Below, one piece after another: positions 58,203-64,000 of a stretch of 64,000 nt of DNA. The notes beneath the pieces were generated by a model that was not told the origin of the DNA, did not search any database, and was given only the letters and a program-made list of their open reading frames with translations. How positions within the stretch are numbered: the first letter of the stretch is position 1; each line of letters opens with the position of its first letter. Origin of the DNA: an uncultured Clostridia bacterium (GTDB lineage: Bacteria > Bacillota > Clostridia > Oscillospirales > Ruminococcaceae); contig CALXBC010000006.1 in assembly GCA_944386455.1 (NCBI GenBank), positions 1 through 64,000 of the forward strand. The letters are read 5' to 3'. A program made the translations under genes and the position numbers.

Positions 58203-59087
58203 ATGAACGATTTTATCATTTCAACCGATGCCACCTGTGATCTGCCGCGCGATTTTGCAGAGCAGAATCGTATTCAGGTGATTCCTATGAAATACACACT
58301 CGGCGATACGGAATATTCTTCTGAGGGAGAAAATTCCCTCAGCTCCAAGGAGTTCTATGACAGAATGCGAAACGGTGCGATGCCTAAAACCGTACAGATC
58401 ACCCAGGAAGAAGCGTATGCTCATTTTGAACGGTTTTTAAAGGAAGGACGGGACGTTCTTCATATTGCGTTTTCCTCGGCGCTCAGCGGCAGCTGTGACA
58501 GCGCGCTTCTTGCCGCCAAGCGGGCAAAAGAGCAATTTCCGGAACGGAAGGTCGTTGTGATTGACTCTTTGTGTGCATCTTTGGGAGAAGGATTGTATGT
58601 TTATTACGCTGTCCAGTATCAAAAAAGCGGGATGACGCTGGAAGAAACGGCGCAAAAGCTGGAAAAGATCAAGCAGCAGCTATGCCATTATTTTACTGTC
58701 GACGATCTGCACCATCTGCATCGCGGCGGAAGGGTGTCCAAAACCGCAGCAATCGTCGGGTCCGTGCTGGGAATCAAGCCGGTGCTCCATGTGGACGAAG
58801 CTGGGCGGCTGATCCCGATTGGGAAGGTACGCGGACGTAAGCAGTCTTTAAATCAGCTTGTTGCCAGGATGAAGGAAAAGACGGCGGGAGTCAAAAACGA
58901 AATCTTTTTTGTCAGTCATGGGGACTGTTTGGAAGACGCAGAATATGTGGCGGATTTGGTCAAAAAGGAATGCGGTGTCAAAAAATATATCATCGGGGAT
59001 ATTGGTCCGGTAATCGGAACTCATTCGGGACCGGGAACCGTCGCACTTTTCTTTTTGGGAGAGAGCCGCACGGAAAAACAGAAATGA
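58203..59087 (+). CDS. DegV family fatty-acid-binding protein
   Basis: 294 residues. ISTDATCDLPRDFAEQ near residues 6-21, AFSSALSGSCDSA near 88-100 and the C-terminal GPVIGTHSGPGTVALFF near 264-280 are family marks. DegV/FakB proteins bind a fatty acid for phosphorylation by FakA. No kinase gene is near. AAAGGAAA precedes the ATG. Confidence 0.9.
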   Translation: MNDFIISTDATCDLPRDFAEQNRIQVIPMKYTLGDTEYSSEGENSLSSKEFYDRMRNGAMPKTVQITQEEAYAHFERFLKEGRDVLHIAFSSALSGSCDSALLAAKRAKEQFPERKVVVIDSLCASLGEGLYVYYAVQYQKSGMTLEETAQKLEKIKQQLCHYFTVDDLHHLHRGGRVSKTAAIVGSVLGIKPVLHVDEAGRLIPIGKVRGRKQSLNQLVARMKEKTAGVKNEIFFVSHGDCLEDAEYVADLVKKECGVKKYIIGDIGPVIGTHSGPGTVALFFLGESRTEKQK

Positions 59088-59561
59088 TAAAACAGGCTTC
59101 GGCAATTTACTGCCGGAGCCTGTTTTAGTCTGACGGTACAAAATAAACGATATATTCTTCGGAAGAAACAGCGTTCCTTCCGTGTAGCTTTCAACGCCGT
59201 CATAATATTTTGTGGTGCCGCAGACCGCATAAGTGTTTTTACCATCTCCAAAGTCCAAATCATACATCGAGGCTTCCGGGCCGCGATTGGTCAGACGATA
59301 GCTTCCGTTCCAGCTCTTATCGCCGTTGGAGATTATAATACTGTCCTTGGTAAACGAACAGGACAGCTCCAAAAGTACTGCGCCGGGATAACTGTTCTGA
59401 TATTCGGCGGAGCAGGCAACAATCTCACCGGAACCGCTGTTTTGCTGAACAGACCGCAGCTTCCAATGCTGGCCGTCCAGCGAAGCGGAGGGGGATGTCA
59501 TGCATGCGGGCAGTATCAGAAGCAAAAACAGAGCGCAAAACAACCATGCAGCTTTTTTCAT
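58848..59561 (-). CDS. Lipoprotein whose frame runs through a terminator into degV antisense
   Basis: 237 codons. The signal peptide ends in LPAC (Cys20), so it is a lipoprotein. Residues 25-145 look like a compact extracellular domain (LDGQHWKLRS, TNRGPEASMYDLDFGDGKN). After SFILYRQTK there is no stop: the frame continues through the shared terminator at 59089-59126 and 240 bp antisense to the degV 3' end. The last 90 residues are therefore probably not original, and the natural stop seems to be lost. Confidence 0.6.
   Translation of the reverse strand: MKKAAWLFCALFLLLILPACMTSPSASLDGQHWKLRSVQQNSGSGEIVACSAEYQNSYPGAVLLELSCSFTKDSIIISNGDKSWNGSYRLTNRGPEASMYDLDFGDGKNTYAVCGTTKYYDGVESYTEGTLFLPKNISFILYRQTKTGSGSKLPKPVLSFLFFRAALSQKEKCDGSRSRMSSDYRTNIPDDIFFDTAFLFDQIRHIFCVFQTVPMTDKKDFVFDSRRLFLHPGNKLI
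59089..59126. terminator. Bidirectional terminator after degV
   Basis: AAAACAGGCTTCGGCA at 59089-59104 pairs with TGCCGGAGCCTGTTTT at 59111-59126 (one G-T type pair), with a 6-nt loop. Confidence 0.85.
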
Positions 59562-59614
59562 ATGTCACCTTTGGCACAAGCCGCAGCCGTGGCTTGTGCT
59601 GCTCCTTTCTCAAC

Positions 59615-60055
59615 TTATATTTTCTTGCTGCGGATAAACCGAATTCCCAGAATCATTGCTGCGATCAGGCAGACCGTGCCGCAGAACAGCAGCAGCCAAA
59701 GCGGTTCAAAGCCGGAAATGACCGTGATGGAAGTGACGGCATCCTTGTGACCGATTGCGTTTGAAGGATAGAAGGGAAGATGGGAGAAAAAGAAAGCGCC
59801 GAAACAAAATATTGCTGTCAGCAGGAGCAGGATCGCACCGATGAACGTCCCTATCCCTGTACGGTGCGGAGCACTGAGATTTTTGGCAAGGTCTGCAGCC
59901 GCGCCTAACCGTTCGATCACATCATCTGCCGTTTCTCCATGCTCCCGTGCATCGTCAAACAGTTCCTTAACGTCCCGCAGGACGTCTTTCTTTTTGCGGG
60001 AAGGAAGAGACAGCTCTCGTTTTAGTTGTCTGATATAGGCCTTTTCACTGTTCAT
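59615..60055 (-). CDS. DUF1700-like membrane protein
   Basis: 146 residues. The N-terminal cytoplasmic helices (YIRQLKRELSLPSRKKKDVL, and VIERLGAAADLAKNL near 48-62) match the DUF1700/HAAS type often paired with PadR regulators. Two hydrophobic segments (about 68-90 and 112-140) follow. It overlaps the end of the PadR gene by 11 bp, so the two are coupled. In such pairs it probably modifies the activity of a membrane or regulatory partner. Confidence 0.75.
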   Translation of the reverse strand: MNSEKAYIRQLKRELSLPSRKKKDVLRDVKELFDDAREHGETADDVIERLGAAADLAKNLSAPHRTGIGTFIGAILLLLTAIFCFGAFFFSHLPFYPSNAIGHKDAVTSITVISGFEPLWLLLFCGTVCLIAAMILGIRFIRSKKI

Positions 60056-60410
60056 TTGGCTCCCCCTCTGTCAAAGCATCGACAAATCCATTTACACAGG
60101 CTGCATAGCTGTGCCAGAAGGCAATCAGCTCCTGAAGGACAGCCTGTCCCTGTTCGGTCAGAGCATAATATTTTTTGGAGCCGCCATTAGCTCTGGCAGG
60201 GGCAAGACGGAATTGGAGCAGCCCTGCCTCCTGGAGCCGGTAGAGTATCGGATAGACGGTTCCTTCCCGGGCGTAGCCCAGAACATCGGCGCCGCTCTGG
60301 TTGAGCTTTGTGATAATTTCATAGCCGTAAGTTTCGCCGCGGGCGATCAGGCAAAGGAGGATCATCTCCAACGCTCCTTTTTTGAATTGCTGGATATATC
60401 TGCCGTCCAT
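60045..60410 (-). CDS. PadR family transcriptional regulator
   Basis: 121 residues: FKKGALEMILLCLIARGETY then GYEI (helix 1-2), REGTVYPILYRLQEAGLL (recognition helix) and SKKYYALTEQGQ (wing), all as in PadR, with a dimerising C-terminal helix. A strong promoter and a palindrome lie just upstream, so self-repression is likely. The inducer is unknown. Confidence 0.9.
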   Translation of the reverse strand: MDGRYIQQFKKGALEMILLCLIARGETYGYEIITKLNQSGADVLGYAREGTVYPILYRLQEAGLLQFRLAPARANGGSKKYYALTEQGQAVLQELIAFWHSYAACVNGFVDALTEGEPNEQ

Positions 60411-60441
60411 ATCTCAGCGCCTTCCTTCTTAATATCACTAA

Positions 60442-60495
60442 TTAGCATTGCTAAATACACACTTTCATTATAGCTGCTGTTTTTATATTTGTCAA
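60442..60495 (-). promoter_or_regulatory. Consensus promoter and operator palindrome of the PadR gene
   Basis: On the minus strand TTGACA (60495-60490), 17 bp, TATAAT (60472-60467), both perfect consensus. A 13-nt palindrome TTAGCA-N-TGCTAA at 60442-60454 lies just past the expected transcription start and is the likely operator. Confidence 0.8.
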
Positions 60496-60498
60496 GCG

Positions 60499-60528
60499 AC
60501 AGCCTGCCTGGGATTTCACAGGCAGGCT
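60499..60528. terminator. Hairpin between the PadR promoter and yunB
   Basis: CAGCCTGCCTG and CAGGCAGGCTG form a perfect stem next to the -35 of the PadR promoter. It probably ends the yunB transcript on the minus strand. Confidence 0.6.
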
Positions 60529-60537
60529 GCGGCTTTG

Positions 60538-61251
60538 TTATTCTCCGTCTGGGAAATTGGGAGTATAGTCATTGAGGTCGCCAACCAGGTTTTTGTCTTC
60601 GGTGACGACATTGGTATAATATTCGGGAATGCTGCCCACGATGATGGTATCGGCCAGAACAAAATCGATTTCAACTGTCGCCTGCGTGCTGTAACCTGTA
60701 ATGGCACCCGCCATCGGGGCGGATATACGGAACAAAATTTTATGCTGTGTCTGATTGATGCCTGCCTCTGAAAAGCTGCTGACAATCTTGGTGGTCACAT
60801 AACCATTGGGACGGAGCAAAAAATGCAGCCCAGGTCCCCGGCCGGAAAAGTATTCAGGCTGCAGCAGCGTGCCTAAATGTACCTGGATATCGCTGCTTTC
60901 GAGTCCGCTGAGACAGGTCATGACCGCTTTGGTCAGGGTGGACTGGATTTTCCCGATGGAAGCAGCATCGGTCTGAACGGACGTTACCCTTCCGTCCCCG
61001 TCCTTTTCCAGCAGAATCAGGCTGTCATAGCTGTTTTCTGTTTTTTCGAGCGTTTGGATTACTGCCTCGTTGAGTGCGGTTGTAGTGAGTGCTTTGATCT
61101 GGATTGCGGCATTGCTTTGAATAATGGGGCGGACGGCACGGTCGACCAAAAAAAGAAGCAGAAAAATCAGCAGTCCCAAGACAAGAAAGCGGATGCCGAT
61201 CATTCGTTTTCTGCGTCTGCCCGATATTTTTCGGTAATAAATGCCGACCAC
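60538..61251 (-). CDS. yunB: Sporulation protein YunB
   Basis: About 238 residues. An arginine-rich start (SGRRRKRMIGIRF) leads to one membrane segment and then an outer domain with LTTTALNEAVIQTL and the C-terminal DFVLADTIIVGSIPEYYTN typical of YunB. The exact start is unclear: GTG 61251 is used because it keeps the basic N-terminus, but AAAGGA stands directly against it; ATG 61203 is also possible. In Bacillus it is expressed in the mother cell during sporulation. Confidence 0.8.
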   Translation of the reverse strand: MVGIYYRKISGRRRKRMIGIRFLVLGLLIFLLLFLVDRAVRPIIQSNAAIQIKALTTTALNEAVIQTLEKTENSYDSLILLEKDGDGRVTSVQTDAASIGKIQSTLTKAVMTCLSGLESSDIQVHLGTLLQPEYFSGRGPGLHFLLRPNGYVTTKIVSSFSEAGINQTQHKILFRISAPMAGAITGYSTQATVEIDFVLADTIIVGSIPEYYTNVVTEDKNLVGDLNDYTPNFPDGE

Positions 61252-61341
61252 TCCTTTCTTTTGTCGAAAAGTGAGCAATGACGGACAAATGTCCATTTAT
61301 TATTATATGCAGGAAAGGCCATTTTCGTGAGTGGTTTGGGC

Positions 61342-61370
61342 TTGACAAATACGGCGGACTGTGCTAAAAT
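61342..61370 (+). promoter_or_regulatory. Promoter of tRNA-Leu
   Basis: TTGACA at 61342-61347, 17 bp, TAAAAT at 61365-61370. Confidence 0.8.
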
Positions 61371-61386
61371 AGACAAGCACAAAATT

Positions 61387-61475
61387 GCTGGTGTGGCGGA
61401 ACTGGCAGACGCCCAGGACTTAAAATCCTGTGAGGTTTACCCCTCGTACCGGTTCGATCCCGGTTACCAGCACCA
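61387..61475 (+). tRNA. tRNA-Leu (anticodon UAA)
   Basis: 89 nt including CCA. Acceptor GCTGGTG pairs with TACCAGC. Anticodon arm CAGGA-CTTAAAA-TCCTG has TAA at 34-36, a long variable arm follows as in class II tRNAs, and the T arm has GGTTCGATCCC. Confidence 0.95.
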
Positions 61476-61513
61476 AGTCGCCGCAGACTGTTTTCGTTTG
61501 CGGCGACTTTTTT
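61475..61513 (+). terminator. Terminator of tRNA-Leu
   Basis: AAGTCGCCGCA at 61475-61485 pairs with TGCGGCGACTT at 61499-61509, followed by T. Confidence 0.85.
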
Positions 61514-61562
61514 GCAGATGAAAACACCCGGCTGTGCCGGATGGGGACATCCACAATAAAAC

Positions 61563-61589
61563 AAGCCCCGAGCAAATAGCTCGGGGCTT
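61563..61589. terminator. Terminator beside repeat element C
   Basis: AAGCCCCGAGC at 61563-61573 pairs with GCTCGGGGCTT at 61579-61589. Its first arm is repeated at 61811-61821 on the other side of the element. Confidence 0.8.
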
Positions 61590-61810
61590 CAGCCTGTAGA
61601 AAAACTACAAATTAAAAAAATCGTCACGCAGGCGGACATGTGCCGCCGAAGTGACACCACAAGAGAAAACCGGCGGTGAGCAGAAGCGAAGCCTCTTGCG
61701 GAGCCGGTTTTTGACTGAAAAGGGGGAGTCGGGGGAAAAACGCAGAACAAGGCTTTGCCGCAGTGATTGTGTTTGTCCCCCGAGAGCGTGTCGACTTTTT
61801 CGACACGCTC
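61590..61810 (-). repeat. Structured 221-bp repeat element, copy C
   Basis: Same order and orientation as copy B. The end hairpin is GAGCGTGTCGA/TCGACACGCTC with its loop changed to AAAAAG-type sequence. The middle stem AACCGGC/GCCGGTT and the terminator-like stem GTCACTTCGGCGG/CCGCCTGCGTGAC are kept. Flanked by copies of the terminator arm AAGCCCCGAGC. Confidence 0.85.
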
Positions 61811-61881
61811 AAGCCCCGAGCGAAATGCCCAGGTCTTGTCTGCTTAAGCGCACACCAATCATCTACTGTCTGACCATCTTT

Positions 61882-62544
61882 TTATTTGTTCTTGTTTAAT
61901 TCCTTATTCACCATATAAGTCAGCGTCATTAAGCTGTCGCCCAGATGAACATTTTCAACAACAATTCCCTCATGATTGAGAGACAGATCATAGTGGCTGA
62001 AATTCCAGAATCCGTGGATTCCGAGCTCAATCAACTGTTCGGCCAGCGCTTTTGCCGCTTCTTTTGGAATACACAGGACAGCAACGTCCGGCTTATGTTT
62101 CCGGCAAAAGCTGTCCAAAATGGAAATATCCTCGACAGTGTGCTGGTTAACCATAGTGCCAATGACATCGGGACTGTTGTCAAACAATGCCAGCAGATTA
62201 TAGCCTCTGGCTTCGAAATCCATATGGGTGGCAATGGCTCTTCCGAGGTTGCCGACACCGATCAAAATCGCGTTCAGCTTTTGATCCAGACCAAGAATTT
62301 TTCCGATCTCGTCCTGCAGGGCAGGGACATTGTAACCATAGCCCTGCTGACCAAAGCCGCCGAAGCAGTTAAGATCCTGACGGATTTGAGATGCAGTCAG
62401 CCCCATTTTTTCCGACAGTTCCCGAGAGGAAATCCGGGTACACCCCATCTTAGCAAGCTCTCCCAGAAAACGGTAATACCGCGGCATCCTTCGGATGACA
62501 GAAAGGGATACCGTGCTTTCTTTTCCATCATATCCTTTGGGCAT
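61882..62544 (-). CDS. rex: Redox-sensing repressor Rex
   Basis: 220 residues. A winged helix at about 12-75 (MGLTASQIRQDLNCFGGFGQ) is followed by a Rossmann domain with GVGNLGRAIA near 95-104 and a C-terminal swap helix (NVHLGDSLMTLTYMVNKEL). It releases DNA when NADH is high relative to NAD+. The gene is 28 bp after icd on the same strand, so it is cotranscribed with the acn-icd pair. Confidence 0.95.
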   Translation of the reverse strand: MPKGYDGKESTVSLSVIRRMPRYYRFLGELAKMGCTRISSRELSEKMGLTASQIRQDLNCFGGFGQQGYGYNVPALQDEIGKILGLDQKLNAILIGVGNLGRAIATHMDFEARGYNLLALFDNSPDVIGTMVNQHTVEDISILDSFCRKHKPDVAVLCIPKEAAKALAEQLIELGIHGFWNFSHYDLSLNHEGIVVENVHLGDSLMTLTYMVNKELNKNK

Positions 62545-62572
62545 TGATTTTGCTCCTTTTACTTGCTTGAGA

Positions 62573-63790
62573 TTATTTGGACAGCAAATCAGTCAGTGTT
62601 TTGTTGATCTCGCTGAGGAACGTCTCGGTGTCAACAGCCTGCTTGTTTTCAAGCGTAGAAATCAGCGCCAGATTTTTGTCCATGATTCCCGCCTCCATGG
62701 TGGCGACGGAAGCCTGCTCCAGCTTTTGTGCAAATACAGTCAGCTCAGGGATATTGTCAAGTTCGCCGCGCTTTTTGAGAGCACCCGTCCAGGCAAAAAT
62801 CGTAGCGATCGGGTTGGTGGAAGTTTTTTCCCCTTTCAGATAGTTGTAGTAATGTCGGGTGACAGTGCCGTGGGCGGCTTCATATTCATAAACGCCGTCC
62901 GGCGAGACCAGTACAGAGGTCATCAGTCCCAGACTGCCAAACGCAGTAGCCAACATATCAGACATTACATCGCCGTCATAGTTTTTGCATGCCCAGATAA
63001 ATCCTCCGCTGGAACGGACGACGCGGGCGATCACATCATCAATGAGGGTGTAAAAATATTCAATGCCGTTTTCTTTGAATTTATCCTGATATTCGCCTTC
63101 ATAGATTTCTGCAAAAATATCCTTGAAACGGTGATCATAGGTTTTGGAAATTGTATCCTTGGTGGCAAACCATAAATCTTCCTTGGCATCCAACGCATAG
63201 TTGAAACAGGATCTTGCAAAGGATGCAATCGAGGCGTCGGTGTTGTGAATGCCCTGGATAATTCCGTCGGAACCTTTAAATTCATGAATGAGCGAACGAG
63301 TCTCTTTTCCGTCTCTGTCTGTCACGACAAGCTCCGCCTTGCTGCCATCTGTTACTCGAAGCTCGGTGTTTTTGTAAATGTCCCCATAGGCATGACGAGC
63401 GATGGTAATTGGCTTGGTCCAGGTTGGAATATAAGGTGTGATGCCCTTGACCAGAATTGGCTTGCGGAATACAGTGCCGTCCAGCAGTGCACGGATGGTA
63501 CCGTTTGGGCTTTTCCACATTTCCTTGAGATGATACTCCTTGACACGGGCAGCGTTTGGAGTGATGGTTGCACATTTGACTGCTACACCATACTTTTTGG
63601 TGGCCATTGCGGAATCGACTGTAACCTGGTCGTTTGTCTCGTTGCGGTGCTCCAGACCAAGATCATAATATTCGGTTTTCAGGTCGATATAAGGAGTCAG
63701 CAAGATGTCCTTGATCATCTTCCAGATGATTCTGGTCATCTCGTCTCCGTCCATCTCCACAAGTGGGGTTGTCATTCTGATTTTTTCCAT
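62573..63790 (-). CDS. icd: NADP-dependent isocitrate dehydrogenase
   Basis: 405 residues, of the eukaryote-like homodimeric type (class II IDH) rather than the E. coli type. [13 protein letters not shown] near residues 11-23, the substrate loop [16 protein letters not shown] near 93-108 and [18 protein letters not shown] near 269-286 are present. It makes 2-oxoglutarate for glutamate in the oxidative half-cycle. AGGAAG precedes the ATG; the aconitase gene lies 35 bp upstream. Confidence 0.95.
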   Translation of the reverse strand: MEKIRMTTPLVEMDGDEMTRIIWKMIKDILLTPYIDLKTEYYDLGLEHRNETNDQVTVDSAMATKKYGVAVKCATITPNAARVKEYHLKEMWKSPNGTIRALLDGTVFRKPILVKGITPYIPTWTKPITIARHAYGDIYKNTELRVTDGSKAELVVTDRDGKETRSLIHEFKGSDGIIQGIHNTDASIASFARSCFNYALDAKEDLWFATKDTISKTYDHRFKDIFAEIYEGEYQDKFKENGIEYFYTLIDDVIARVVRSSGGFIWACKNYDGDVMSDMLATAFGSLGLMTSVLVSPDGVYEYEAAHGTVTRHYYNYLKGEKTSTNPIATIFAWTGALKKRGELDNIPELTVFAQKLEQASVATMEAGIMDKNLALISTLENKQAVDTETFLSEINKTLTDLLSK

Positions 63791-63825
63791 TTATGGCAGC
63801 TTCCTTTCATCATTGAATGGCTTTG

Positions 63826-64000
63826 TTATTTTGCCTGTTCGCGCGTATAGTTGAGCAGGCCGCCGGCCAGCAGAATGTCCTTGGAACGACCGGACAGGTC
63901 ACATTCGACGGGAATCTCAATTCCTTTGGTGACATCCTTTAACATGATCGGGCGGTCGTTCACAATACAGTCACGGATGTTGGCAAGCTCCAGCTCATCA
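63826..64000 (-). CDS. acn: Aconitate hydratase, C-terminal end (cut by the window edge)
   Basis: The last 57 codons. DELELANIRDCIVNDRPIML, then DLSGRSKDILLAGGLLNYTR and a TAA at 63826-63828 match the C-terminus of the clostridial aconitase type, in which LLAGGLLNYTRE is conserved. It provides isocitrate for the icd product. The rest lies outside the window. Confidence 0.85.
   Translation of the reverse strand, partial: DELELANIRDCIVNDRPIMLKDVTKGIEIPVECDLSGRSKDILLAGGLLNYTREQAK

Noticed and set aside
61624-61812. An open frame of 62 codons present in all three copies of the 221-bp element, giving similar peptides
   Set aside because: The frame follows structured non-coding sequence, has no ribosome site, and the changes between copies keep RNA pairing and not codons. 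Similar frames are common misannotations of repeats.

Overview
The window is a chromosomal segment of a low-to-mid GC anaerobic Firmicute, most likely Clostridia of the Oscillospiraceae/Ruminococcaceae type. Signs of this are AddAB instead of RecBCD, a T-box leader before hisS-aspS, CIRCE before groES-groEL, Rex, YunB (a sporulation protein), ZapA and MreBCD, an ECF vitamin transporter and a clostridial-style one-chain PurL. No rRNA, prophage, complete insertion sequence or CRISPR array was seen. There are two tRNAs, Pro(CGG) and Leu(UAA).

Layout. 1-8,000 is an AT-rich accessory region of secreted, membrane and lipoprotein genes of unknown function. They are interspersed with complete and broken copies of one ricin-B-like lectin module and with copies of a GC-rich hairpin. 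One module is joined to a protein with a His/Cys arrangement like a caspase-fold peptidase. 8,000-11,500 holds a MacB-type ABC exporter and the 3' remnant of a second ABC ATPase. 11,900-15,600 is a sugar-phosphate cluster (transaldolase-like aldolase, ROK kinase, ROK regulator, SIS isomerase), followed by a YitT membrane protein. 17,190-22,960 is a cobalamin-riboswitch-controlled operon: ECF transporter (T, fused A-A', S), a CobQ-like protein without its glutaminase domain, a DUF2284 metal protein and a DUF71 PP-loop ATPase. 24,600-41,300 is mostly housekeeping: tRNA-Pro, pyrE, zapA, a U32 peptidase, dut, maf, mreBCD, PBP2, a MinD-like ATPase, mgsA, hisS and aspS, then a lipoprotein and a phosphodiesterase. 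41,480-64,000 holds purL and mtaB, an HPr-like protein, addBA, a TetR regulator, a nucleotidyltransferase-like protein, groESL, degV, a PadR/DUF1700 pair, yunB, tRNA-Leu, rex, icd and the 3' end of an aconitase gene.

Two things stand out. First, a 220-221 bp element occurs three times (25,545, 46,995 and 61,590). Each copy sits inside or beside a rho-independent terminator and is flanked by duplicated terminator sequence, and stem changes between copies compensate each other. It looks like a small non-autonomous mobile element that targets terminators. Second, the B12 operon pairs a glutaminase-less CobQ with a DUF71 ligase-type ATPase, which suggests an unusual corrinoid salvage or amidation step.

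All calls come from reading the sequence and from family knowledge; no database search was run.
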